DNA of 64,000 nt from Prochilodus magdalenae. Taxonomy: Eukaryota; Chordata; Actinopteri; Characiformes; Prochilodontidae. Location of the stretch: the NCBI GenBank assembly GCA_024036415.1, contig JAMWET010001060.1, positions 2,501-66,500 of the forward strand, given 5' to 3'. Positions within the stretch are counted from its first letter, which is position 1, and each line of letters starts with the position of its first letter. Shown piece by piece: positions 12,491 to 25,959 of this stretch. The notes beneath the pieces are model-generated. The model did no database searches, was not told the DNA's origin, and was given only the letters and a program-made list of their open reading frames with translations. The translations under genes were made by a program, and so were the position numbers.

Positions 12491-12699
12491 GAGAGGCTCT
12501 CCTGCTGCGCTCGTGGGTATTTAAGTGTCAGGAGCGAGTGGGGACGGAGTGAAGGGGGGTCCGACGTGAATGCTAAGCGTTCTCTCTCCTGAGAAGCTGC
12601 AGGTTAAACTCTCCATTCAGTCGGCTCTATAAGGGAATCACAGCCACGCTACAATCACTCAGTATCATATGCTAATATGTATCTGATGTATGATATTAG

Positions 12700-13900
12700 C
12701 TGTATGACTGTGAAATATAAATGTGATAAATATAATAAAAAGCTGAAATTGTTTTTTTCGTTGCCTTCGTCACACACACTACAAATACTGAAATATTAGC
12801 AGGTGAAATAATTTCATATCTAGCTTAATTTTATGATGTTTTTCTCTTTTTGACATGAATGTGGGAATACTATCTATTTATAAACTTTTATAAATGTTGT
12901 TTATACTTGTTTTAGGTGTCATTGTACACGGTTCCCTATACCGGTAGATCATTTTGCTTTTTTTAATGTGTATTTCAATGAAAACAAAAATCTAAATAGA
13001 CTAATTACCTGACGCCTATTTAAAGAAATTATATCACTCAATTAAACGACCTGATATGTAAAAAACATGTCTGTAAATAAGTTTATACAGTTCCTAAACA
13101 TCTTAGAAGAAGAAATATTATAAGTATATAAGTATAAGTATATTGGCATGATGGACCCTGTGTCTATGAAATAGTAAATGAAATAAGAATGTAAAAAAAA
13201 AAAATAGTATAAATAAATACAATAAATACAACATATATATAAAAAAACAAACAAATTAATTAATTAAAAAAATCCATAAAATGAAGTAAATAAAAACATG
13301 ATTTTATTTTATTTTATTTTATTTTATTTTATTTTATTTTATTTGTCATTTTGGACTGTGTTTATGGGTCCATCATTTTTGTAACTAAGAGTCCATCATC
13401 AAGTTGTAACTAAACTATTAAATAAATAATTGTACATTTCTAAAATTGCTTTCTTGATTTTTTTGGAGCCAAGACACAAATATATTTTTGAAAATTAAAA
13501 AATTAAAAAATAATTTAAAAAAATCTTTAAAATCAGTTCATAAAAATAGTAATAATAATAATAATAAAAATAAAAATATTTTTTCAAAATCTGTTCAAAT
13601 AGTGTTTTTCTCTCCATCCTTCTCTGTCAGAAGAAGATGTAGCGCTAGGGTCTGAAAGGATGTGTAACTGCCAAAAACCGCGACAGAGAAATGACACAAA
13701 TGACAGAAGTTTAGTGTAAAGTAACCTGAATAAACCTGTCTGTAAATCAGTTAATATTCTTACAACCACTATTTTAAGTATATGCTCCCTGTGCCTATGA
13801 AATGGCAATATTAAAAAGAACACTCTTCATATGAATGTATATGGTGGCTACTTTATTTTCATATAAATAAATAAATAAATAAATAAATATTAACAAGATT
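12700..13900. repeat. A+T-rich region with simple repeats
   Basis: Contains (TTTTA)n at about 13299-13344 and (AAAT)n at about 13864-13890. No gene signal. Confidence 0.7.
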
Positions 13901-15075
13901 TTCCCCAGTGCCCATTCTCATAGCATTAGGTAGATGTAATAAACTAAGCAGCATGAAATGCAGGACCTCCCAGTCTTTTTGTGTCTGGGGGCAAAGTTTG
14001 TGGTGGGCCGAGTGCCAAACAGACACTGTGCAAATAAGGAAGGCAGGCAGTGTTCAGATCGAGGTTTTAAAAATGTGCTTTTTAATTGTACATGATATAT
14101 CTTTTAATAAAATACTGAAAAAATATGATTTAATAAGGTTTAAAGTAAAGAATAAATCAGAACTGGGCTAAATGTGGTGGGTGGAGCCAAGCTGGAGATG
14201 AGGACTGCGAGTCTGACTGACTGGGGTGATACAGATGTGTGAGCCGATGTGTCTTCTTTGAATATTGATTGATTCACTTCTGATTCAGCAAACACACTTA
14301 ATGTGCTCGACTGCTACAGACGAGGAGGCTGGGGGTCCGCTGGGAGGGGAAGGTCGGACTGTGCGGAATGATATGCTGCTGCTAACTGAGTTCAGACTAA
14401 TAAACCATCAACATGGACCCCGAGTGCTTAACTGGCATGAAGGTCCCTCCTGGAGATCTGCTGTCCTGTGGATCCAACCTGTATCATGTCGACATGTTGC
14501 CTAAGTAACCAGCACCAGTGCACCAGTCCCAAATCCAGATCAGGAAGTTTAAGCCTGGCTTTAAAGCACAGGATTCAATTAAATCTTTCTTCGCCATAGG
14601 GAGGTAAACAGTTTCACCTCCGGTGGAAATATGTTCCACTGCGGAGAATGGAAGGCTTTCATTTGTGGGCGTCAACCGTTTCTCCTCCTTCTGGACCCTT
14701 GAAAAATCCCTACCCACCACATTGGTCCCCTGTCCCGTTGGTTTCAGCACACCCTGTCCTACGCTTTACTGATTGGATGCAGTCACATTCAGACTTTCTC
14801 AGGATGTGGGGTGTCCTACCACTGATTGTATTACTCCTGTCGATCGCGCCCAGTTCCACTTAGTGATTCGCTCACCTTCACATATCGTTGGTGATTGTAC
14901 GTAACACTGTTGTTATCTTGCAGATTTGCAGATATCAAAGTCATTCCAAGAGAGTGTGTTGTTTATGGGGATGGGTTTGCTTTGTATCAAACAGCCTTTT
15001 GATCATGGGGATGTTTGCTTGTATGGCACTTTTGATGACATACGCTTTATTATGAATTTGTTTCCCAATTAAGAA
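13900..15075. other. no recognised feature
   Basis: Single-copy sequence; open frames are short and without known motifs. Confidence 0.5.
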
Positions 15076-15079
15076 TGAA

Positions 15080-15620
15080 TGGAGTAAGAACCGCACATCC
15101 ATCTACTGTACTTCTCCCTAATCAGCAGACGCCATTTCACATCTCATGGCAGACCCTGGAGCACAAACTCAATGTTGGTCTGACCTGCACTCGTCTGTTT
15201 GTCTTCTTTCCCCCAGCACTCGTTCATTCAATAGAGTCCCATTCATTTTCTCCCCCAGTTAAAGCCTACTGTATCCTTTAACCTACACCCACCAAACTGC
15301 ATGTGCTCACGCAGGGCAGGACCCCACACTCTAATCCACAGCCGTACTGACCCTCACTCCTCTATGTGGCGTTTATTCATCCCTTGGTTCTCCAATAGAC
15401 TCCCATTCATTTTTTTTAACACTATTGAAACCCTGTTGTTTCTTTTAACCTACAGCCACCAAATTACATGTGCTCACTCAGGGCTGATCCCAAACTCTAA
15501 TCCTCAGACATACTGAGCTGGACTCTTTTATGTGTTGTTTATTCATCACTTGTTCCTCCCATAGAGTTCCATTCATTTTCACCCCCATTTATTTTCACTC
15601 CCATTCATTCGATGGCCAGT
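15080..15620. repeat. degenerate tandem repeat, about 165-bp period
   Basis: CCATTCATTTT recurs at about 15240, 15403 and 15570. Each is followed, where complete, by a TTTAACCTACA(C/G)CCACCAAA block and TGTGCTCAC(G/T)CAGGGC. Three imperfect units. Confidence 0.65.
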
Positions 15621-16096
15621 CCTATTGACCCTACTTCTTTATCAAGCCAGAAGAAGTTCTTCACCTTTACATTCCAGAGTGCACTTAGAAAAGCTGAATA
15701 AATGAGTTATTAAAATCAATGACTTTGAAAATGATGATGTGACCGACAGCAGTTTGGCTTCCTCTCATTTTTCCAGGACATTCCGGTCTAGACAGAGAGG
15801 ATTGGAGACAGGAAGTGAGCCTGAGAGAAGAGACTGAATGTTCTCTTGCTGCTTTATTTGTCCCATTTATCAAACCAGTGATGAAAACTGAGAAGCTAAG
15901 TACCTTCCAATTAAATGACTTCAAAAGCATAAAAATGATTCACTTCTTCATTTCATTTGAATTATTTTGGTGAATATTATTGAAAATACAGCCACATGTT
16001 TTATATTCAGTTAGAATGAAACTGGAATTAGTTGGCTCAGGCAGTCCCAGCACTTTACCAGCACTAATCCAAATATCATATCATACACCAAAGCGA
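15620..16096. other. no recognised feature
   Basis: Single-copy sequence without coding or RNA signals. Confidence 0.5.
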
Positions 16097-16534
16097 AATA
16101 AGCTCACCGGTGGTACATTCCTCAGGCTCCTGCAGATGGCGCTGCACGAGGATGACGGGGCTATATATACATGCGGGGTGTGAGTGACGGGATCGAGAGA
16201 TTGGGAAGAGGTGCTACAGTGCAGGGAATGTCTCGTTCCATGTGTGGAAAACGCTTCAAAGCAGATGTTAATGATTGACTAAAATGAGTGACTGCATTTG
16301 GGCGTGGCCAAAGACCATAGTGTGAAGAAAGTAGCTGAATCTGCAGGTGTATGGAAGCGTACGGTCGTACGGGTCTACCAGCAGTGGGAAAATCCCAGCC
16401 TACAGGGAATTCTACTTGGAATTGTGCCATCCACCAAATCTGGACCAAATGGCGCAATTCTTTGATGCGAGAGTGTCCCGTACCTTCAGACGTTTCTGTC
16501 ACAGGTGACCGATTCTTTGTCTGGTGAGCTTATT
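16097..16534 (+). mobile_element. miniature Tc1-like element with perfect 12-bp terminal inverted repeats
   Basis: Starts AATAAGCTCACC (16097-16108) and ends GGTGAGCTTATT (16523-16534), exact reverse complements. Inside lies the same N-terminal transposase segment as at 8640-9055, 22995-23370 and 52840-53145, truncated after TCTTTGATG. The element is about 440 bp, non-autonomous, and the best-bounded copy of this family in the window. Confidence 0.75.
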
Positions 16535-17814
16535 AGTTTATACACATGGCATGTGCCACAAGGAATCAGAGCTTCCGTGAAACAGCTGAATGAACATTTC
16601 TGAATTATTGATTCAATTGGAATCTAAAATAAATAGAACAGAAAAGCAGAAAAAGATAAATAGCCTTTATACTGGAATGGAACTCAAATCAACAAAGTCC
16701 ATAGTCTTGGCTCGAGTAGCCGTACCACTCCTTACCACAACTAGATAATGATGATAGGTTTGATACGCATCTCATAATCAGCCAAATATTAGTTTATACA
16801 CATTGTGTGTGCCAAGAACAAGGACTGGAAGCCCAGTCTGGGGAGGACATTCTGAGGGCCATATGGCCCCTGTGCGGTGAGCGATCCAAGCCAGCATTAC
16901 ACCACCTGATTAAATGAATTACTCTGCTTTCTTGGCTCAAACAAACAGACCGACTCCAGTGCAGCTTGCGGATTGTCGAGGCCTAAACCGAACCCCCCCA
17001 TATCTGATATGAAAATCTTGAACATAGCATGGCTGGTCGTGTCACTGCAAACACCAACTGACGGGTGAATTTCGGTGTTTTTCAAACAAATATTGGACCC
17101 GCTCGTAAACTCGGCAGCCTTCGGGTGCCAACTCGTCTGCCAGATAGAAGTGATGATAAGATTGTGTTGCCACAACAGTCGCTCCCCCTCTCCCGCAGCC
17201 TCGGAGGAATGGTGGCACATGCTGTTTTTGCCAGCTCCGTGGTCTTGAATCATTTGTATGCACTCTTTCTTGTGCTCCACTAGCGAGGAGCGTTCTTGAT
17301 GAAGTCCTTCCTTGTTCCGCCTTGCCCGAGGGTCTTTTTTTTTTGAGCACCTCATTGAGCATCTTGTTTTTGAAGGCTCTCCTCATCCTGTAGTTGCAAG
17401 TTGAAGAGGGGGGGACAAAGGCCTGAGAGACTGCTGGAGCTCTCAGATTGAAAGCATTTGTACGGACAGGCTTCCAAACAGGCGGCGATAAACTGGGCAC
17501 AGTGGTACATAACGTTAGGTTGGGATTTGAGGGAGGTTGGTCTGTAAACAGGGCTCCACAACAACATGCAGCGCACCAAATACAATCCTGTGTGTATACA
17601 CCATTAAAGGAACAGTTCAACCAAAACATCATATCATATTATATTGATTTTGCAGCGAGAGATGCTGGGTACATGCTTCTAACAGATGCTGCTGGAGTTC
17701 AGATGTTCCCATTCACGTCTTTCAGCCCATACACTCAAAACACATCCAGATCTGTACTGAAGTATAGCCAACACTCAGCGAGCAGTGGTGTCCTCCATGA
17801 GTCATCCTGTTAGT
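16535..17814. other. single-copy region; candidate conserved block 16870-17380
   Basis: No gene is supported. Long overlapping open frames on both strands at 17042-17632 lack any known domain. 16870-17380 is a repeat-free block of balanced composition that might be regulatory. Confidence 0.3.
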
Positions 17815-18290
17815 GCAGCACCATTAGCAGACGGCTGCACCACGCAGGACTACATGCACACAGACCGTTACCACGACTGTCCTTAACACCACGTCACCGT
17901 CACCAAAGACTGCAGTGGTGTCGTACCAGACTGTCATGGAGTGACTCAGAATGGCAGCGGGTCATCTTCAGTGACGAGTCCCGCTTTAGTCTTGGTGGAG
18001 ACGCCCAACGAATCCGTGTGTGGAGGCACCGTGGTCAGCACCAAGATGAACGGTTTGTTGTCACACGTCCAGAAGACCTGATGTCCCTCCACCCCTACCA
18101 CACCATCTGCAGGAACTGTGTGAGGATGTTCAAGCTGCATGGGATGGATTATCACAGGACTCCATTAGGAACCTCTACAGCTCCATACCGAGACGTCTGG
18201 TAAATCTATCATCAGTTATTGTTCCTGGTTAACTTTTATCCTCCTTCCCAACAGCACTGCAATCCTACACCTCCTTCTGGGTGCAGCTGT
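17815..18290 (+). pseudogene. Tc1-like transposase relic with the same internal deletion as 7513-7990
   Basis: The plus strand carries the first-aspartate region (coding GDDESRF-type sequence near 17950-18050), then RHRGQHQDERFVV. It switches at about 18068-18092 to the C-terminal end segment. The 3' end GGGTGCAGCT at about 18281-18290 matches the other copies. 18290-18665 shows nothing else. Confidence 0.8.
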
Positions 18291-18667
18291 TCTTTTGATG
18301 ATGAGATCATCTGCCTGTTTACTCGACAACATTATGGCCAAATCCGTCCTTCCTTTTGGCTTATGTGAGCATATAAACATCACATGTCCAAACAAAAGAA
18401 GCGTGAAGTGAGCCCACCAATCAGGGCACAGGGGTCACTTTGTTTGGAGCTTGTTTTGACCGGCTTGGTTCTAGTTAACGGAACCTGTTCTCCTCCAGTG
18501 TTCTGTGCTGAAGATGATGTAAATAGACGTCAGTGTCAGACTACTGAATGAGCTTCTATTAAAGACTGGTGGACTGAGAGACACTAGAGTCTCTTCACCT
18601 ACACTGAGCTGATGAAGAGTCCTGTTCCAGAAATGATAATAAAACATTAGAGCCGTAATAAACCATG

Positions 18668-19290
18668 CTCCTGTTACTCTCCATACTTAAGTACATCTGA
18701 AGGTACATACTTTAGTACTGTTACTCTCCATACTTAAGTACATCTGAAGGTACATACTTTAGTACTGGTACTCTCCATACTTAAGTACATCTGAAGGTAC
18801 ATACTTTAGTACTGGTACTCTCCATACTTAAGTACATCTGAAGTACATACTTTAGTACTGTTACTCTCCATACTTAAGTACATCTGAAGGTACATACTTT
18901 AGTACTGGTACTCTCCATACTTAAGTACATCTGAAGGTACATACTTTAGTACCGGTACTCTCCATACCTAAGTACATCTGAAGGTACATACTTTAGTACA
19001 GTTACTCTCCATAGTTAAGTAGATCTGAAGGTACATACTTTAGTACCGGTACTCTCCATACCTAAGTACATCTGAAGGTACATACTTTAGTACAGTTACT
19101 CTCCATACTTAAGTAGATCTGAAGGTACAAACTTTAGTACTGTTACTCTCCATACTTAAGTACATCTGAAGGTACATACTTTAGTACTGTTACTCTCCAT
19201 ACTTAAGTACATCTGAAGGTACATACTTTAGTACTGGTACTCTCCATACTTCAGTACATCTGAAGGTACATACTTTAGTACTGTTACTCC
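18668..19290 (+). repeat. 47-bp minisatellite (about 13 copies)
   Basis: The unit is TACTCTCCATACTTAAGTAC followed by ATCTGAAGGTACATACTTTA and GTACTGT. The period is exactly 47 bases between the first copies (676 to 723 in the 18 kb coordinates). Confidence 0.95.
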
Positions 19291-20540
19291 AGTGGAGGCC
19301 TAAAGGGTGGAGCTTCTACTGACACTGGAAGAAGATTCTACCTTGGGAATCTACCTTAACTCAAGTACATGGCTTGTTTACTTGCATCACATCATTCCAT
19401 AGCTTTATGATTATTCAGTGTGCAACAGCTAGCTAACTGCCCTATGAAGTTATGAAGCCCTAGCTATGATAAGAAACAAACATGACTTCAGCATAGTGAT
19501 AGAGAGGTACTACAAAAGTGCCATTATGTGGATGATCAGGTTCAATTATGTATTCATAGACTTTTTATAGAACCAAATGAATTTATGGAAATGTCCTTGG
19601 GAACAATCCAACTCCAGCATCTGCTAGCAATGTTAGCCTAGCCTCTCTCACAGTAAACCAAGAACGCAGACATCAGATATCAAACATGCCTTGGCTGACC
19701 GTCTGCTTCTGGGGTAAGTAATAAATCCTGTTAATTCGATTTTTCCCCAAACTATTCCTTTAACCAGGATGTATTAGGGATGCATTTGGTGGGGAAACTT
19801 CTGGAAGAGTACATAGGAAAAGTTCCATTCCAAAATGCTCTATATCCACTTTTAACAGTTTTGGCTGGAGAGGTTTGAAAAATCAGTAACAGCTGATATA
19901 TAATGGGACACACATTTGTTCTTCTCTAATAAAGATGGCATTAATACAATATGGCATGTATATATAGACAAATAAAGCTCGCTTGTATTTTATTAAAAAA
20001 AAAAAAAATTCCTAATAGAAATTGGCCCATTAAGTTTTATAAAAAACAGTCAGTATAATCTTAAATTTGGAATTTGATCAGTTTTCCCCATTTCCCAATT
20101 ACCCAGAAGGCTGACATACCACCTGGCTTTTTAAACATGCCTAGACAGCTAAATCACACTCTATCTGATTGCACCAACTGGGAGCGATCTATAATCTGTG
20201 TACTTGAATAATATGTATAGGATTTTCTTATCTGAGAGCGCAGACGGCTCTGTGTGACTTTGTTCCTTTGCTTGATCTGTGTCTGTAAGTGGATGTCAGC
20301 TCAGTGCTTAATACTAACTACAAAGAGACAAGGATCTTCTGCGTGCCAGTAGACCGCATAACCGAATAGACGATTTTCATGCATCGTCTGGCTATTGCTG
20401 AGCTCATGGTCAACAGACATCTTGGGTTCCAAAATTCTGAGTGGGTCATCACCCCAGATCTATAAATCTATCTATAAACCTCCTGCCATGAATGGATTTA
20501 CAAACAAACAAATAACACAGCTAAAACCTTCTCAAAACTA
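19290..20540. other. no recognised feature
   Basis: Single-copy, slightly A+T-rich sequence; no coding signal. Confidence 0.5.
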
Positions 20541-20544
20541 CCAT

Positions 20545-21730
20545 GAAGCAGCGTCTCAGGAGCCGAATCCTAGCCATTTCATTCACATTCAAAAACAAAC
20601 AAACAAACACACATGCATACACACATACAAACAAACCAACATACATACAAGCAAAAGAGGCAACAAACAAACAACAAACAAACAACATAGGCACAAACCT
20701 TTTTTCCAAACCATCATGAAACAAGCGTATTGGGCATTCAGGAGCCAAATCATAGCATTTTATTCACAAACAAACAAACATACATACATACATGCATACA
20801 CACATACATACATTCACATTAAAAAAGGAAACAAACAAGCAAATAAAACAACAAAACACACACATAAACCAAACAAACATGCATACAAACAAACAAACAA
20901 ACAAACATACAAGCAAATTAACAAACAAACAAACCAGCAAACAGGCAAACAAAACAGTGTCTCGGGCATCGGGCAGCATAATCATATTTATTCAATTTTA
21001 TTCACATAAAAATACAAAAAATAAAAACACAAGCAAACACACCAATAAACAAGCAAACAAATATACAAACAAACACACAAGCAAACTAACTAACATACAA
21101 GCAAGCACACAAGCAAAAAAGTAAACAAACACACTAGCAAACAAACAAAACACAAACATTCATACAAACAAATGAACAAACACACAGATAAACAAAGAAA
21201 CAAATAAGCAAACAAAACATTGTCAGCACTGTCATATTCATTTAATTTCATTCATGTTAAAAATACAACAAGCAAGCAAACAAAAAACAAAACACACACA
21301 AACCAAACAAACATACGAACAAACAAGCAAGCAAACAAAAACATCTAAACAAACAAACAACCAAACATTCAAGCAAATTAACTAACAAATAAACTAACAA
21401 ACCAGCAAACAAAACAGTGTCGCGGGCAACGGGCAGCATCATATTCATTTAATTTCATTCATATAAAAAAATATACAAAATAAAAACAAACAAACTCACA
21501 AACAAATAAACAATACACAAGCAAACAAATCACAAACAAACAAGCATACAAATATTCATACAAACACACAAGCAAACTAATAAACAAGCAAACAAACAAA
21601 CAAGCAAGCAAACAAACAAACAAACAAGCAAACAAACAAACACACAAACAAACAAACAAACAAACAAACAAACAGGCTTGAAACAACATGAAACAGCATC
21701 TCAGGCATCAGACAGCATCGTCATAGTCAT
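20545..21730 (+). repeat. CAAA-rich array with a higher-order unit of about 170-280 bp
   Basis: Runs of ACAAACAAAC alternate with a recurring segment. It starts AACAGTGTC(T/G)CGGGCA and ends ATTCAATTTTATTCACAT-like, and occurs near 20545, 20715, 20952, 21215, 21412 and 21685. Translation of either strand gives false Cys/Leu- or Thr/Asn-rich proteins. Confidence 0.85.
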
Positions 21731-22990
21731 GTCTTGTAACCGCTTGATAAAGCAGGACCCCCTGACCGAAGAAGGAGCTCGCATTCGACATTTTAAAAAT
21801 GCTAGTTGTTCTTTACGCGGAGCGTTTTCAGCAGCCACCGAATCCAGAATAACCCGGAAGGAATCTCACAAGCTGGAGGAACCCTGTTCTACCGGTACCG
21901 GTCAGGGGTTAAGAGGTGCGGACGCTGCAATGAAGATATACAGCATGCGAATTTGAGCCGGCCTGACCAAACAGAGACCAGAGACAAGCTGGGGTGTCTT
22001 GGTGCTTTAGGCTTGCCCAGCACTTACCCCTAAACTGCTGCCCCGCGAGCGCTCAGCCTGCACCCTGCGACCCCCCGACGAGTGGGCGTAGAGCCTCTCT
22101 CTGCTCTATACAGGTACATGCCAAGATTAGGAGCCACTTTTTAAAAACACTCCAGAACTCATTAGCGAGCCACTCAGGAACTCCGCGGAGACAAGCCCGC
22201 TTGAGTGCACCTTAAGTGTTTCACATGGTGGGACAATAAAAACAAATGAAAGACATTACAAGCCTCAAAACAGGAAGAATGTTCCCCGGCTTTTCTCAAG
22301 AGCTTGTCTTTTGACTGTCGAGCATTTAGAGGTAGAGAGGGAGAGAGGGAGAGGGAGAGAGGGAGCATTCCATGCCATTAGGATTCAGCTTCCCTATCGA
22401 AATATGGGCTACTATAATCAAACACACATTACTGCCATGACAACAGGAGAACAAATAGCGGGGAGAGGAAGGGCTGCTCAGTGCAGTTCAAGCGAGCCGA
22501 GCAGAGCTGGATGGTCTGTCATAGCCTTTTCATTATCTAATGGAGGCTTTGGTCAAAAACAGGAGAGCCGGCGCATGGTTCTAATTTCTCTCCCCCCTGC
22601 TTTTTCCCGTATCCGCTGAACTGAGCTGCCTTTTTCGGCAGAAGCGGAATGTTCTCGCTGCTCTACACGTTCCGCTCCTTTCTGAGCACTGCGAGCCATG
22701 AGGACTGGCTCCGGCACACTAGGCCAGGATAATCATTAACGTGGGCGCTTTTGGCCCGGGGTAGTCCAACGAGAGATGCTGACAGAGTCGGTGTACCAAA
22801 AAGATTCCATTTCAGTCAACCATTACTTTCGGTTACAGAGCACACAAAGGGAAAGGGATTCACCATGATTAAAGAGAAGCAGCCTCTGAGATTTGCCAGA
22901 TATGATTTCTGTGTCCAGACTGTGGCAAGCGCTGGTATTCGACCTGCAACCCAACCTCCACTTAGCTTGAATTCATAGTTACTACCATGG
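21730..22990. other. single-copy region; candidate conserved block 22130-22760
   Basis: No gene is supported. There is a GA-rich tract at about 22331-22365. Texture only. Confidence 0.25.
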
Positions 22991-22994
22991 TGGT

Positions 22995-23370
22995 AGTAAC
23001 TTTAGGCTCCTGCAGATGGCGCTGCGCGAGGATGATGGGGCTATAAATCCCTGCGGGGTGTGAGTGACGGGATCCATAGATTGGGAAGAGATGCTACAGT
23101 GGAGGGAATGTCTCGTTCCATGTGTGGAAAATGGCTCCAGAGCAGATGTTAATGATTGGCTAAAAGGAGGGACTGCATGTGGGCGTGGCCAAAGACCATA
23201 GTGTGAAGGAAGTGGCTGAATCTGCAGGTGTATGGAAGCGTACGGTCATACGGGTCTACCAGCAGTGGATAAAATCCCAGTCTACAGGGAATTCTCCTCG
23301 GAATTGCACCAGGAAAGGCCTCCACCAAATCTGGGCCAGCTGACCAATTCTTTGATGTAAGAGTTTCTGA
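22995..23370 (+). mobile_element. Tc1-like element, N-terminal part
   Basis: Same family as 16097-16534, in the same orientation: CTCCTGCAGATGGCGCTGCG start, the CCAAAGACCATAGTGTGA segment and CTACAGGGAATTCTCCT. The helix-turn-helix coding part is broken by stops. Confidence 0.7.
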
Positions 23371-23650
23371 ACACTGATGTGGCTACATCCAGAAACCTCC
23401 ATGTCCATTCCCAATCCAGTCACAGATGTTAGATGTTAAAAAGTCCCAGTCCAAAAAATTCCTAGCTGGAACCAAATAGTAGGTTCTTAATCTCGAACTG
23501 TGACGACATCCGTGTGCATGTAGTTTTGAGGAAAAAGAAGGCAACAATGCTGCCACCTAGTGGTCTGCTAAAGAACCTCTTCTACGTCTTCTAATCTCCA
23601 GCATTTTCTCTAAACATTTTCATGGAATGATTAAAGGTAGTATTTTTTAC

Positions 23651-23654
<4 letters not shown>

Positions 23655-23690
<36 letters not shown>

Positions 23691-23696
23691 TTTTTG

Positions 23697-23739
<43 letters not shown>

Positions 23740-23742
23740 TTT

Positions 23743-23778
<36 letters not shown>

Positions 23779-23880
23779 AATATATATATTTATATATATA
23801 TATATATAAAATATATATTATATATATTATATACAGTATGTATATATGTGTATATAAAACACATACTGTGGTATAGAAAA
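23655..23880. repeat. (TA)n microsatellite interrupted by T-tracts
   Basis: Two blocks of about 28 bases of alternating TA are each followed by 12-15 Ts, then more TA-rich sequence. Prone to slippage. Confidence 0.95.
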
Positions 23881-24269
23881 TATATTGTTTTGTTTGTTTT
23901 ATTTGATTGTAGTCTTTTATTTTGTTAGGGATGATGAACATTTTAACCCATTAAAATGGGTTTTGTATCATTTAATTCTTTGCATATATTTATAGCATGT
24001 TCAGCCGTCTGCCAAAGACCCAGAGCCAAATGACATGTGTGAGTGAATGTATGTTAGCACTACATAGACTTCACCCTAAATATGACTTTCTCTGCTGATT
24101 TTAGTGTAAAAGTTCTTTTTTATTGGGTTTAACATATTCGAAAAAATATATATATATATATAATGTGCCGTATGTGTCACATATGCCGATGTGTCATATG
24201 CAACAAAGATACAATAACTGTGCATTAGAATATCTTCGCTGTCCATTTTGTGGATTTTTATATTTATGC

Positions 24270-24945
24270 TTTATTTGAATTCCATGATGAATGGACCAAC
24301 AGAAATGACCCAAAGCTGCTGGGACAAAAGTCCAGATCCATTGACTTCCATTAGAATTACATGAGGATGTTAGTCTCTCCTGTAAAATTGTCATTTCGGA
24401 GATTGTTGTTCTTCAAACAGAGATGATATATATGTTATAACCATGTGAAGACAAATAGACTATTATGCTGTTGGTAATATGGTTATATGAGTCATATCGT
24501 CACTGTCCAATGAAATGAAATGTATCTCTATTTTTTGTTAATTTTTACTTTAATGCATTATTTGAACACAGCAGCTGCTGTTTACACTGTATGAAAATTT
24601 CATGATGTATAGACGAACAGAAATGACGCAAAACTGCTTGGAAAAAAGTCTGGTTCCATTGACTTCCATTAGAACACAATGAGGTTTTTACCCTCTCTTG
24701 TAAAGTTACCATTTTGGAGTTTGTTTTTCTTCAAACAGCGACAATATATTATACCATATAATATGAGTTATAACCATCTGAAGACAATTAAAATAGACTA
24801 GTATGTTGTTGTTAAGCTGGTTATATGTGTCTTATCGTCACTGTATGAAGAAAACAATACGGGTTCCACTGACTTCCATTCAAGTTGAATGAGGTTCTTG
24901 CCCTCTCCTGTAGAGTTATCATCTTGGAGACTTGTTGGACACTGA
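24270..24945. repeat. tandem copies of an interspersed repeat
   Basis: Three imperfect copies share ATTGACTTCCATTAGAA and a following (A/G)TGAGG..TT.CCCTCTCCTGTA block, near 24337, 24657 and 24858. A further relative is at 2195-2375. Confidence 0.65.
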
Positions 24946-25958
24946 CAGTATGCAGAAGCATGTTCTCTGTAACTTTTGCTGAATAAAATGGATAAATCGT
25001 GTAATATGACAACATGTATATGATATGTAGTATATGGCATATGATGTAGCATGGCAAAACTCATTTCAGATTGAGTCTAAAATCAGTCAAATATCAGTTT
25101 AGTCTTTTTTGCCAGAGTTTTGCTTTCATCAGTCCATCGTTAAATCAATCAACAAACAAACAAACAAATGAATAAATGAAGGAGAAGCCTTAGAACTGTG
25201 TATTTGTGTGTAATCCACGGTGGATTAGCGCTGGCTGGTTCTCATTATGCCACACACCGCTCATTCATCCACTTCCACTTAGAAGCATATGCTGAAACAC
25301 TCAGCTCAACTGTTCTGTCGTCACCCCGAGTTTTACTGTATGCTGTGTTCTAGGCTTAATGGACCCCAATAAAAAGACTCAGCAGGCAGTTTGATCAGAA
25401 ATAGCTCTCCTCTTTAAGCCTCGCGTGAAGATTTTTAATAGCGTATTTTGGAGGAAAATTGGCTCGGCTGGCACGTTCCGAACAAGAGTCTACATCAGAC
25501 CATCACACCAACAGATGAATAAACAATTACACAGATCAATAAATCAATCCATACTTCGACTGAGTTCATCTGGAAATGAAGCTACAGGACTGTGTAAAAG
25601 TCTCGGCCACCCAGGCACACTGTGGGAAGGCCAGTTATCTCGGGCAGTGCCAGCTTTTCCCTGTGGAACACCATGAAGTGAATATTACAGATCATACATA
25701 CATGAATGCACATAAACAGGAAGTTCTTTATTTGGAAAACTAGTCGATGTTTGCTACGATCAACTGAAGGAAAGATTCTTGTTCCTGAATTCTCCTGGAC
25801 ACCCCCAGACTTCGCTTAGGATATGTACTACCCCCATTTCCAGTAAATGTACGTTTTACGTTTTGTAAAATGCTGTACAATCAATAATCTATGATCTATT
25901 ATCTTCTCCTGAAATTAAATATTTATTTTTACTGCCCACCTTATTTTATGTATACATA
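24945..25958. other. no recognised feature
   Basis: Single-copy sequence; short open frames only. Confidence 0.5.
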
Positions 25959-25959
25959 C

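Noticed and set aside
17042..17632. 196-codon minus-strand frame, with overlapping frames on the other strand
   Set aside because: Low-complexity composition, no known motif, no splice or expression context.
20395..21009. 204-codon Thr/Asn/Lys-rich frame
   Set aside because: Produced by the CAAA repeat, which has no stop in that frame.
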